Assembly (NCBI RefSeq): GCF_003351765.1
Contig: NZ_CP031229.1
Location: 3,534,001-3,598,000, forward strand
DNA length: 64,000 nucleotides
Reading direction: 5' to 3'
From: Ornithinimicrobium avium
GTDB taxonomy: Bacteria > Actinomycetota > Actinomycetes > Actinomycetales > Dermatophilaceae
Below the pieces are notes generated by a model. It made no database searches, was not told where the DNA came from, and worked only from the letters and a program-made list of their open reading frames with translations. Positions 7,139 to 15,633 of this stretch are shown here, in pieces. Every line of letters begins with the position of its first letter. Positions within the stretch are counted from its first letter, which is position 1. The position numbers and the translations under genes are program-made.

Positions 7139-9391
7139 CTACTCGGCCGGGCGGACCCGCGTCACCCGGTGGAGCAGGAAGCTGCGGACCGCGTCGCTGT
7201 CGCCGACCGTGGCGCGCACCCGTCCGGCCTCCACCGACTCCGGACGCACCAGCTGGGTGGTGATGCCGCCGACGTCGTCGGCGTAGCCGATCCACACCGG
7301 GCCGCCCGAAGCAGCGGCCTCGCGCAGGACGGCCGAGACCACGACCGGGTCGCTGTACCAGCCGGACCCGCCGACGTCGGCGTCCCGGGCGCCGTCCCCG
7401 CGGCGCAGCAGCGCGACGACCTGGCGGGCGACCCTCGCATCGACGGTGCTGACCCGCAGCGGGGAGGGGGGCCGGGCCGTCGTGCGCCGCGCCGAGGGCG
7501 ACGCCAGCGCGAGCGCACCGTCGGGACCGTCGGCGACCGGGCCGTACTGCTCCTCGCGCAGCACGTCCATGACGGTGGCCGCCGGCACCGCGGAGACGAG
7601 GACCGTCGGGGCGATCCGGCGCAGCTGGAGCAGGCCCAGGCCGCGGTCCAGCTCCATCCGGTCCAGCAGCGCCGCGTCGTCGGAGCGCAGGTAGGCCGCG
7701 CACGAGCCGACCCGGGCGCGCCCGTGCCGGCGGGCGACGTCGCGCACGAGGTAGTCCAGCGGCTGCGGCACCGGGGTGCGGGAGGCCGCGGCCAGCTCGG
7801 TGAGGACGCGGTCGGCGGTCCAGCCCAGGTCGAGGGCGCGTCGCACGCTCGTCTCGCTGAACCGGTGCACGGTCGCCCCGCCGCGCGATTCCACGTCGCT
7901 GACCAGGTGCATGAGCGCACGGAGGTGGCCGTCCAGGCGTCCGGGCGCGACCGCGGTGAGGTCGGCCTGCAGCAGCACCTGGTCGACGGCCGGCGGCACG
8001 AGCGGGTCCATCAGGTCCGCGGCCGCCTCCTCGGCGTCCACCCCGTCGCCGCTCGCCCCCACGAGGAGACGACCGGGGGAGGACAGCGCGCCCCGCCCGG
8101 TCACCGCCGCCCACTCCGCCTCGCGCAGCGCCACGTCGAGGCCGGTGCCGTGCTCCGCGGTGGCCCGGGAGGTGCGCAGCGGGTGGCGCCAGCGCAGCAG
8201 CGCCTCCAGGCCGTCCTGGGTCGGGGCGGCGCCCGCGGGGAGCGTGGCCAGCACCCGCAGCGCGTCCTGTCGGCGCACCCGCGCGAGGGGGTATGACGTA
8301 CTCGTGGACAGGGCGTTGACCCGCCCGCCCTCGTGCGTCCCGACCAGGCTCGGTGCGGCCGGCGTCGTCCACCACGCATGGGCGAGCCGGGCCCAGCGCT
8401 CGCCGGCGCTCGCGGCCAGCCAGTCGTCGGCGAGGGTCGTGGGCACCCAGGCCGCGTCCTCGCCGCGGCTCCCGTCGTCGGCGGCGACCAGCCCGGCGGC
8501 CAGCGCGGTCTCCAGCAGCCAGGCGGTCTGCTCGGTCCCGGCCTCGAGGTGGGCCGCGAGACGGTCCAGGTCGCGGACGGCGAGCCCACCGGTGCGCAGG
8601 ATCCGGGGCGGTCGGGCGCCCCAGCGGTCGAGCACCTCGTTGACGAGGGCGACGAGGTCCGCGGCCCGTCCGCCGGCGGCCGCGTCCACGGCGGCAGGGT
8701 CGAGGACGGCGTGCTCCACCTCAGGCGGTTCGGAGGCCGGGTGCCGGTGCAGGTGGCCACCGCGCAGCGCCAACGCCACGCGTCGGGGGAGCTGGACATG
8801 GGTGTCGTCGACGCGGGTGAGCAGCCCGTCCCGGACCAGCTCCGCGCCGGCGTGCGCCACGCCGCCCGCCGCCCCGGTCCCGCTGGTCGCCGGCAGGCCG
8901 AGCTCGCCCACGGGTGGCCCCCAGGTCAGCGCGTCCAGCACCCTGCGGCGGTCCGCGCCGAGCCCGGCCAGGGCCTCCTCCAGCGCGTCGCCCACCGGGC
9001 CGTCGTCACCGTCGTCGGGCGCGAGCCCGGCCGGGTCGCCGACGAGCTCGGCCACGGGGCGGGCGGGACGCACGCCCTCCGGGGCCCGCCAGCACAGCGC
9101 GAGGGCCACGAGCCGCTCGACGAGCTCCTCGGCGCGGTCGCCGGTGGTGCCGAGCAGCCTCGCCACCTCCTCCACCTCCGCCGGTGCGGCGACGACCACC
9201 GCCTCCAGCGCCTGCAGGTGGGCCAGGTCCAGCGACTCCAGGGCGCGTCGGATGCTGCTGCGCGTCGTGGCCCGGGCGGCGAGTGCGGTGAGGTCGGAAG
9301 GTGCCGGGCGGGCCAGGTCGGGACGGGCCTGCAGCAGCGCCGCGAGCTCGTCGTCCTCGCGCGCCCTCAGGTCGTCGGCCAGCGACCTCAC
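7139..9391 (-). CDS. Helicase-associated domain protein (Rv0862c-like, XPB partner family)
   Basis: A 750-residue actinobacterial protein starting MRSLADDLRAREDDELAAL and ending with a domain read as helicase-associated (VSTVDARVARQVVALLRRG; VWIGYADDVGGITTQLVRP; SFLLHRVTRVRPAE). The middle is Ala/Leu-rich helical repeats resembling winged-helix modules. In mycobacteria the homologue is encoded beside the XPB-type helicase Ercc3 and is presumed to act with it in DNA repair. No XPB gene is present here, since the downstream neighbour is the convergent C1 operon. It follows the kinase gene by only 25 bases, so it is probably read from the same transcript. Function is otherwise unproven. Confidence 0.75.
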   Translation of the reverse strand: MRSLADDLRAREDDELAALLQARPDLARPAPSDLTALAARATTRSSIRRALESLDLAHLQALEAVVVAAPAEVEEVARLLGTTGDRAEELVERLVALALCWRAPEGVRPARPVAELVGDPAGLAPDDGDDGPVGDALEEALAGLGADRRRVLDALTWGPPVGELGLPATSGTGAAGGVAHAGAELVRDGLLTRVDDTHVQLPRRVALALRGGHLHRHPASEPPEVEHAVLDPAAVDAAAGGRAADLVALVNEVLDRWGARPPRILRTGGLAVRDLDRLAAHLEAGTEQTAWLLETALAAGLVAADDGSRGEDAAWVPTTLADDWLAASAGERWARLAHAWWTTPAAPSLVGTHEGGRVNALSTSTSYPLARVRRQDALRVLATLPAGAAPTQDGLEALLRWRHPLRTSRATAEHGTGLDVALREAEWAAVTGRGALSSPGRLLVGASGDGVDAEEAAADLMDPLVPPAVDQVLLQADLTAVAPGRLDGHLRALMHLVSDVESRGGATVHRFSETSVRRALDLGWTADRVLTELAAASRTPVPQPLDYLVRDVARRHGRARVGSCAAYLRSDDAALLDRMELDRGLGLLQLRRIAPTVLVSAVPAATVMDVLREEQYGPVADGPDGALALASPSARRTTARPPSPLRVSTVDARVARQVVALLRRGDGARDADVGGSGWYSDPVVVSAVLREAAASGGPVWIGYADDVGGITTQLVRPESVEAGRVRATVGDSDAVRSFLLHRVTRVRPAE

Positions 9392-9416
9392 GTCGCGGCC
9401 CCCAGCCGTGCTCCCG

Positions 9417-10915
9417 TCACCCGTAGAGCGCCTCGTAGACGCGCTCGAACCGCTGGAAACGCTCCGTGTAGTAGGGCCGCCGGTTGTAGTCGGGGGTGAG
9501 GGCCTTGCCGCGCTCGGGACGGGCCCGGCGCACGTCCGGCGCCAGGGTCTCCAGCGCGAGCAGCGCGGTGCCGTGCAGCGTGGTGCGCTTGATCCGCACC
9601 GGCGTCACCGGCGTGCGCATCGCGTCGGCCATCACCTGCAGCAGCTCGGGGTGGTCGGTGGTGACGCTGCCGCCGGCGAAGAGCCGTTCCGGCTGCGGGG
9701 CGGCCTCGCGCAGCTGGCTGACGATCCGGGCGTAGGCCAGCGCGATCCCCTCCACCACGCCGCGGTAGACCTCGACCGGCGCCGAGGCCAGGCTCACCCC
9801 GGTGATGACGGCGCGTGCGCCGGAGGCCCACCCGGTGCTGCGCTCGCCGGTGAAGAAGGGCAGGACCAGCGGCGTCGTCTCGTGCGGCTCGGCCAGCAGC
9901 GCCGCGGAGAGCACCTCCGGCTCGACCTGGTCCACCGCCAGCGTCACGTCGGCCCAGGCCAGCGCCCGCCCGACGTCGTTGAGCGCGCCGCCGAGCAGCG
10001 ACCGGTCGTGGGAGACGCGGTAGCACCACAGCCCGGGCGGCAGCTCCTCGGGCATCTCCCGGACCAGGACCCGCAACGCCCCGGAGGTCGCGCAGGAGGC
10101 GCCGATCGCGGTCTCGTCGTAGGCACCCAGGCCGACGTTGGCAGCCAGCCCGTCGGTGATGGGGGCGAACCAGCTGGCCCCCTCGAGAGCCGGCCAGCGC
10201 GCGGCGATCTCGGCCGCCCGCCCCGCCTCCATCTCCAGCGGGTCGTCGAGGTGGTGGATCGGGGGAGCTGGTCGGGGGTGATGCCGCAGATCTCGACCAG
10301 CTCGGGGTACCAGGTGGCGGTGTGCCGGTCGACCATCCCGGTCCACGACGCCGTGGACGTGCCCGTGCCCAGCGTGCCGGTCAGCCGGTGCAGCACGTAG
10401 TCGCCGAGGGAGAGGTAGTGGGCCGCGCCGGCGACCACCTCCGGCCGCTGGTCGGCCAGCCAGCGCAGCCGCGCCGGCCAGTAGCTGACATGCACCCGCG
10501 TGCCGGTGCGCTGCTGCAGCGCCTCGTCGTCCAGCTCCTCGCGCAGCGCGGCGATCTGCTTGCGGCACCGGCTGTCGGCATAGGTGAAGCACGGCGTGAG
10601 CGGTGCGCCGTCGGCGCCCACGACGACCATCGAGGAGGCGAAGGTGTCCATCGCCACCCCCGCGACCGTGCGCTCGCCGAGGGTCTCGGTGAGCCGGTCC
10701 ACGATCGTGGTGATCTCCTCGACGACCTGGTCGGGGTCGATCTCGGAGGTGCCGTCCGTGGCGGTGGTGAACGAGTGCGCCACCTTGGCCCGGCGGCCGA
10801 CCGGCCGCCCGAGCGCGTCGTAGAGCGCGCCCCTGCTGGCGGTGGAACCCACGTCGAGCGCCAGGACGAGGGGGTCCACGGCGTCCTGCAGCTCGATGTC
10901 GAAGTCGGCGGCCAT
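9417..10915 (-). pseudogene. FGGY-family carbohydrate kinase (gluconokinase/xylulokinase-like), frameshifted
   Basis: The first part (from ATG at 10915) reads LALDVGSTASRGALYD, the phosphate-1 motif of FGGY kinases, then VAGVAMDTFASSMVVVGADG. The second part, in another frame, reads ASWFAPITDGLAANVGLGAY, then ATSGALRVLV and the adenosine motif LFAGGSVTTDHPELLQVMAD. The two halves join at the G5 run at 10261-10265: adding one base restores LPPIHHLDDPLEMEAG. So this is either a true one-base deletion or a homopolymer sequencing error. Repaired, it is about 500 residues, the usual FGGY size, and would phosphorylate a sugar or sugar acid. It is divergent from menD. Confidence 0.8.
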
Positions 10916-10983
10916 AGGGGCACCACTCTACGGGTCGTCCACGGGTCACCGCCCGGGCGCGGGCCCGTGCGAGGATCGGGCGC

Positions 10984-12756
10984 GTGCACCCCTCCACCGC
11001 CCTGGCCGAGGTCCTCGTCGACGAGCTCGTGCGCGGCGGCGTGCGCGAGGCCGTGCTCTGCCCCGGGTCGCGCTCGGCGCCGCTGGCCTACGCGCTCGAG
11101 GCCGCCGACCGGGGCGGGCGGCTCCGGCTGCACGTGCGGATCGACGAGCGCTCCGCCGGGTTCCTCGCCCTCGGGATGGCGCGCACCTCCGGTGCGGCGG
11201 TGCCCGTGGTCACGACGTCGGGGACGGCGGTGGCCAACCTCCACCCGGCCGTGCTCGAGGCGCACCACAGCGGCACGCCCCTCGTGGTGCTCTCCGCCGA
11301 CCGGCCCGCCGAGCTGCGTGGGACCGGCGCCAACCAGACGACCACGCAGCCCGGCGTCTTCGCCGGGGCGGTGCGGTGGGAGGCCGACCTGCCGGCGCCG
11401 GAGACCGTCACCGGGTCCGCCAACGCCTACTGGCGCTCCACGGTATGCCGCGCGCTGGCCGCCGCGTCCGGCTTCCCGTGGTCGTGGGGCGGGCCGGTCC
11501 ACCTCAACGTCTCCTTCCGCGACCCGCTGGCTCCCGAGGTCGACGGCACGGGGGCGGCACCCGCCGGTCGCGACGGCGGTGGGCCCTGGACGCAGACCGT
11601 GCGCCGGCCGGGGCACGCACCGGTGGTGGGCGCCGGCGTGGAGCCGGGGGCGCGCACCGCCGTGCTGCTGGGCGACCTGCCCGACCCGGCGCTGACCCGC
11701 CGGACGCTGGCCTGGGCGGCCGGCGCGGGCTGGCCGGTGCTCGCCGAGCCGTTCGGGGTCCTGCCGGCGGGGGAGACCGTCGTGCCGCACGGTGTGCTGC
11801 TGGCCGGCCGCGTGGCGCGGGGGGAGCTGGCCGGACTCGTGCCCGAACGCGTCGTGGTGGTGGGCCGGCTCACGCTCTTCCGCGAGCTGGGCGCCCTGAT
11901 GCGACGGCCCGACATGGTGGTCGAGCACGTGTCGGGGACGCCGCAGTGGACCGACCCGGCCCACGTCGTGCACCGGGTCCATCCGCTGGAGGTGCTCAGG
12001 GATGTGCCGGAGCCGGACGCCGGCTCGAGCGACTGGGTCGGCTCGTGGACCGGGGCCGGCCGCGCGCTCGGTCCGGCGGTGCGCGCCGCCGTGGGGCTCG
12101 ACGGCGCGGACCCGACGGGCGACGCCGACGCGGCAGGCAGCGGTCCGACCGGGCCGGGGGTGGCCGCCACCGTGGCCGCCGCGCTGGGCCGGCACGACCT
12201 GCTGGTGCTCGGCTCATCCAACGCCCCGCGCGACCTGGCCGTGGTGCTGGACCTCGACCCGGCGGCGGCCCCCACCTGCCGGGTGGTCTCCTCGCGCGGA
12301 CTGGCCGGCATCGACGGCACCGTGTCCACCGCCGTCGGCGCAGCGCTGGCCGTGCAGGGCGGCGGTCGCGCGCAGCACCGTGTCGTCGCGCTCCTCGGCG
12401 ACCTCACCTTCCTGCACGACACGAACGGGTTGCTCATCGGGCCCACCGAGCCGCGACCCGACCTGACCGTGGTGGTCGTCAACGACGACGGGGGAGGCAT
12501 CTTCTCCACCCTCGAGTACGGCGACCCGGCCCGGTCTGCGACACCTGCCGCGGCGGCGGCTACCGAGCGGGTCTTCGGCACGCCGCACGGCACCGACCTG
12601 GCCGCCCTGTGCACGGCGCACGGTGTGGACCACTCCCGGGCGTCGTCGCTGCGGGAGCTGGCTGACCTGCTCGCCGCGCCGGTCGCCGGCATCCGGGTGA
12701 TCGAGGTGCCGGTGGACCGTTCCGGGCACCGTCGGGTGCGCGACCTGCTGGCCTGA
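10984..12756 (+). CDS. menD: 2-succinyl-5-enolpyruvyl-6-hydroxy-3-cyclohexene-1-carboxylate synthase
   Basis: A 590-residue ThDP enzyme that joins isochorismate and 2-oxoglutarate in menaquinone synthesis. Residues CPGSRSAPLAYAL (26-38) and DERSAGFLALGMA (54-66, with the ThDP-activating Glu55) are MenD signatures. The ThDP/Mg motif is GDLTFLHDTNGLL near residue 478, and VNDDGGGIFSTLEYGD follows. The start is GTG, 68 bases from the divergent kinase start. An insert around 375-395 (ADPTGDADAAGSGPTGPG) is a low-complexity linker. It belongs with menF and menG nearby. Confidence 0.96.
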   Translation: MHPSTALAEVLVDELVRGGVREAVLCPGSRSAPLAYALEAADRGGRLRLHVRIDERSAGFLALGMARTSGAAVPVVTTSGTAVANLHPAVLEAHHSGTPLVVLSADRPAELRGTGANQTTTQPGVFAGAVRWEADLPAPETVTGSANAYWRSTVCRALAAASGFPWSWGGPVHLNVSFRDPLAPEVDGTGAAPAGRDGGGPWTQTVRRPGHAPVVGAGVEPGARTAVLLGDLPDPALTRRTLAWAAGAGWPVLAEPFGVLPAGETVVPHGVLLAGRVARGELAGLVPERVVVVGRLTLFRELGALMRRPDMVVEHVSGTPQWTDPAHVVHRVHPLEVLRDVPEPDAGSSDWVGSWTGAGRALGPAVRAAVGLDGADPTGDADAAGSGPTGPGVAATVAAALGRHDLLVLGSSNAPRDLAVVLDLDPAAAPTCRVVSSRGLAGIDGTVSTAVGAALAVQGGGRAQHRVVALLGDLTFLHDTNGLLIGPTEPRPDLTVVVVNDDGGGIFSTLEYGDPARSATPAAAAATERVFGTPHGTDLAALCTAHGVDHSRASSLRELADLLAAPVAGIRVIEVPVDRSGHRRVRDLLA

Positions 12757-12845
12757 CCGGGGTGGGCCGGCCGCAAGTGTCAGCAAACTCACAGACAGGA
12801 CCCATGCGCATCACAGCGCGCGCCGCCAGACTGGGAAGGCATCTG

Positions 12846-12879
12846 GTCCGTGCGCCGGAATCCTGCCGAGCGCACGGAC
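12846..12879 (+). promoter_or_regulatory. 10-bp-arm hairpin in the leader of the beta-helix gene
   Basis: GTCCGTGCGC (12846-12855) and GCGCACGGAC (12870-12879) form a perfect inverted repeat with a 14-base loop, ending 63 bases before the next gene's start. It may be an mRNA leader structure or an operator. It could also end menD transcripts, but no T run follows. I could not match the surrounding leader to a known riboswitch. Confidence 0.4.
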
Positions 12880-12942
12880 GTTCCCTGTCATGAGCGTGGC
12901 CGTCGGCGACGCTCCACGAGCGAAGGAAGAAGGTGGGACGTC

Positions 12943-13356
12943 ATGCAGAGGCGCAAGCGGTACGTGGAGATCGAAGAGGACACCGGAGCTCTGCTGCGGT
13001 ACTTCCGCCACCCCCTCGGCGACGGACTGGTCGAGGAGACCGCCAGCGTCGACCCCACGGCCTACGTCGACCGGTCCGCCTACGTGGACCCCGGCGCGCA
13101 CGTCGAGGCGGGTGCCCGGATCCGCGGTGGTGCCTGGGTCGACCGCGGGGCCACGGTGATGGTCGGCTGCACCGTCGGCAGCGTGGCGCACGTCGGCTGC
13201 CGGGCGGTGCTCGGCCGCGGCGTGCAGGTCGGGGCCCGCGCCAAGATCGGCGCCGGCGCCCGGGTCCACGACGGTGTCCGGATCGACCCGGACGTCGTGG
13301 TCCCGGAGGGTGCCGTCGTCGGCGGCGGTCGCCCGGAGGGCACCGAAGCAGCCTGA
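12943..13356 (+). CDS. Small left-handed beta-helix (hexapeptide repeat) protein
   Basis: 137 residues. A short head (RKRYVEIEEDTGALLRYF) is followed by regular hexapeptide repeats from about residue 28 to 125 (VDPTAYVDRSAYVDPGAHVE and onward), which form the prism-like left-handed beta-helix. Most such proteins are acyltransferases or gamma-carbonic anhydrases, but no catalytic loop or histidine triad is visible, so it may be structural or a binding partner. The start at 12943 follows a GGAAGAAGG ribosome site; an upstream in-frame ATG would add a non-repeat tail and lacks a good site. Function not assigned. Confidence 0.7.
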   Translation: MQRRKRYVEIEEDTGALLRYFRHPLGDGLVEETASVDPTAYVDRSAYVDPGAHVEAGARIRGGAWVDRGATVMVGCTVGSVAHVGCRAVLGRGVQVGARAKIGAGARVHDGVRIDPDVVVPEGAVVGGGRPEGTEAA

Positions 13357-13379
13357 CGGACGGGCGCACCCGGACCGGG

Positions 13380-13451
13380 CGAGTGACCCGGTTCGGTCGC
13401 CCGCCCGTGGGCGGGACCGCCGCTAGCGGGGCGAGTGGCCCGGTTCGGTCG
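13380..13451. repeat. Direct 20-bp repeat pair with a central hairpin, between convergent genes
   Basis: CGAGTGACCCGGTTCGGTCG (13380-13399) recurs with one change at 13432-13451. Between them CCCGCCC (13400-13406) and GGGCGGG (13409-13415) form a tight hairpin. The 20-mer matches the arm of the inverted repeat at 7040 in 17 of 20 positions. Both loci sit between gene 3' ends, so a REP-like or terminator role is plausible. Confidence 0.6.
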
Positions 13452-13491
13452 ATCGGGCTCGCGTCACCGCGCCGAGGCCACCTGGTCCTGG

Positions 13492-14841
13492 TCAGCTTTC
13501 GAGGAGGCCGAGCGCGTGCCGCATCGCGGTGAGCTTGACCTCGGTCTCGGCCAGCTCGGCGTCGGGGTCGGAGGCGGCCACGATGCCGCCGCCGGCGAAG
13601 ATGCGCATCGACCCGCGGTCGGGGGCGAGCTCGCCGCAGCGCAGCGCGATGCACCAGTCCCCGTCGCCGTCGCCGTCGAGCCAGCCCACCGGGCCGCTGT
13701 AGCGGCCACGGTCCATCCCCTCCAGCTCGGTGATGACCGCCGCCGCCTTCTCGGTCGGCGTGCCGCACACCGCGGCGGAGGGGTGCAGGGCTGCCGCCAG
13801 GCTCAGGGACGTGGCGCCGTCCGCGCGCCGGCCGGTCAGGTCGGTAGCCAGGTGGTAGACGTCCGGCAGCTCCAGGACGTAGGGCGTGGCCGGCACCTGC
13901 AGCTCGGTGCAGTGCGGGGCCAGCGCCTCGGCCACCGACCGCACCGCGTAGGCGTGCTCCTCCAGGTCCTTCTCGCTGCTCACCAGGCGCAGCCGCGGGT
14001 CGACGGGGTGCTCATGGCTCACCTGCGGGGCGGCGTGCTGGGGGTGCGCGCCGCGCCGGATCGTGCCGGCCAGCACCCGCGAGCGCACCCGCCCGTCCTG
14101 GAGGCGGACGAGCATCTCGGGGGTGGCGCCGAGGAGTCCGTCGACCGCGAAGGTCCAGGTCGCGGCATACCGGCGCTCGAGACGCTCGAGGACGGGAGCG
14201 ACCCGCACCGCGTGCCCCTCGCGGTGGCGCACCCGGACGTCGCGGGCGAGGACGACCTTGTCCACCTCGCCGGCCTCGATCCGCCCGACCGCCCGGCCGA
14301 CGACCTCCGGCCACCGGGCCGCGGGGACGGTGCCCTCGGTCTCGACGAGCGGGTCGAGCTCCCCGAGGCGGGGGTTGGTGCGGGCCAGCATCTGCGCCGG
14401 GTGGTCGCTGGGCCACGGCTCGTCGTCGACGACGACGCGGGTCACCCACGCCATCCCGTCGCGGCGGCCGATGAGCACCCGCGGGACGGTCAGGACCGAG
14501 CGGTCCGCCGAGCCCGGCGCGAAGGCGAAGGACCCGAAGGCGACCAGCCCGCTGCCGGCCACCCGCACGCCGTCCTCGACCTCGGCGACCGTCCGCAACC
14601 GGTCCCACCAGGCCTCGGCCTGCGCGAAGCGGTCGGGTCCGTGGGTGCGCACCAGGGCGGCGCGGCCCCAGCCGACCATCCCGTCGCCCTCCCGCAACCA
14701 GGTCACGACGTCGCGGGGGTCGACCTCGTCAGGGATCCGGGCGAGCAGGTCGCCGGTGACGTCGACGGCCTCGGAACGCACGCGTATGCGGCCGGGCAGC
14801 TCGGCGCCGGCGGCAGGATCAAGGGACGGCACGGGGACCAA
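13492..14841 (-). CDS. menF: Isochorismate synthase
   Basis: A 449-residue chorismate-binding enzyme that turns chorismate into isochorismate, the first menaquinone step. Seen: VVLARDVRV, LLGATPEMLVRLQDGRVRS, VLAGTIRRG, the helix SSEKDLEEHAYAV, VCGTPTEKAAAVI and a final IFAGGGIVAASDPDAE, all typical of MenF/EntC. The apparent start is TTG at 14841; the GTG at 14832 is an alternative, and neither has a clear ribosome site, so the transcript may be leaderless. It is divergent from menG with about 30 bases between them. Confidence 0.92.
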   Translation of the reverse strand: MVPVPSLDPAAGAELPGRIRVRSEAVDVTGDLLARIPDEVDPRDVVTWLREGDGMVGWGRAALVRTHGPDRFAQAEAWWDRLRTVAEVEDGVRVAGSGLVAFGSFAFAPGSADRSVLTVPRVLIGRRDGMAWVTRVVVDDEPWPSDHPAQMLARTNPRLGELDPLVETEGTVPAARWPEVVGRAVGRIEAGEVDKVVLARDVRVRHREGHAVRVAPVLERLERRYAATWTFAVDGLLGATPEMLVRLQDGRVRSRVLAGTIRRGAHPQHAAPQVSHEHPVDPRLRLVSSEKDLEEHAYAVRSVAEALAPHCTELQVPATPYVLELPDVYHLATDLTGRRADGATSLSLAAALHPSAAVCGTPTEKAAAVITELEGMDRGRYSGPVGWLDGDGDGDWCIALRCGELAPDRGSMRIFAGGGIVAASDPDAELAETEVKLTAMRHALGLLES

Positions 14842-14870
14842 CTGTATGCCGGGATGGGAGGATGGACGCC

Positions 14871-15590
14871 ATGAGCCCGTCGCGCGCCAGCCTGGAGAAG
14901 AAGCCGCGCGAGGTCGCCGAGATGTTCGACGACGTCGCGCGGCGCTACGACCTGACCAACATGGTGCTGACCGGGGGGATCGACCACCTGTGGCGGCGCG
15001 CCGTCGTCCGGGCCGTCGACGCCTCGCCGGGGGAGCGCGTGCTCGACATCGCGGCGGGCACCGGCACCTCGAGCGAGCCCTACGCCGACCGCGGCGTCGA
15101 CGTGGTGCCGGCCGACTTCTCCCTGGGGATGCTGCGGGAGGGCTACCGGCGTCGCCCGGACCTGCCGTTCACCGCCGCGGACGCCACGGCGCTTCCCTTC
15201 GCCGACGGATCCTTCGACGTGGTCACCATCAGCTTCGGTCTGCGCAACGTCGTCGACGTGGACGCGGCGCTCGGCGAGTTCCGCCGGGTCGTCCGTCCCG
15301 GTGGGCGCCTGGTGATCTGCGAGTTCTCGCGTCCGGTCGTGCCCGGGATGGCGAGCCTCTACGACCGGGTCGTCCTGCGCGCCCTGCCCGCGGTGGCCCG
15401 GAGGGTCAGCTCCAACCCCGACTCCTACGTCTACCTGACCGAGTCCATCCGGGCATGGCCGGGACAGCGCGAGCTGGCCCAGCGCATCCGGTCCGGCGGC
15501 TGGGAGCAGGTCAGGTGGCGCAACCTCACCGGCGGCATCGCCACCATCCACCACGCGACCGCGCCCGGTAGGCCCGGTCCGCTGAGCTGA
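14871..15590 (+). CDS. menG: Demethylmenaquinone methyltransferase
   Basis: A 239-residue SAM-dependent methyltransferase of the UbiE/MenG family, adding the last methyl group to demethylmenaquinone. Motifs: KKPREVAEMFDDVARRYDL (UbiE N-terminal signature), VLDIAAGTGTSS (SAM loop), FDVVTISFGLRNVVD and LVICEFSRP. I choose the ATG at 14871 because GGGAGG lies about nine bases upstream; the ATG at 14862 abuts that site directly. Divergent from menF. Confidence 0.94.
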   Translation: MSPSRASLEKKPREVAEMFDDVARRYDLTNMVLTGGIDHLWRRAVVRAVDASPGERVLDIAAGTGTSSEPYADRGVDVVPADFSLGMLREGYRRRPDLPFTAADATALPFADGSFDVVTISFGLRNVVDVDAALGEFRRVVRPGGRLVICEFSRPVVPGMASLYDRVVLRALPAVARRVSSNPDSYVYLTESIRAWPGQRELAQRIRSGGWEQVRWRNLTGGIATIHHATAPGRPGPLS

Positions 15591-15633
15591 GCGTCCCGCC
15601 GGGTGCCCCGGCGGTGCAGGAGGGAGGCCCGAC

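Noticed and set aside
12780..12942. Actinobacterial c-di-AMP (ydaO) riboswitch before the beta-helix gene
   Set aside because: A GCCGGAATCC-like stretch was seen but the conserved ydaO core motifs were not.
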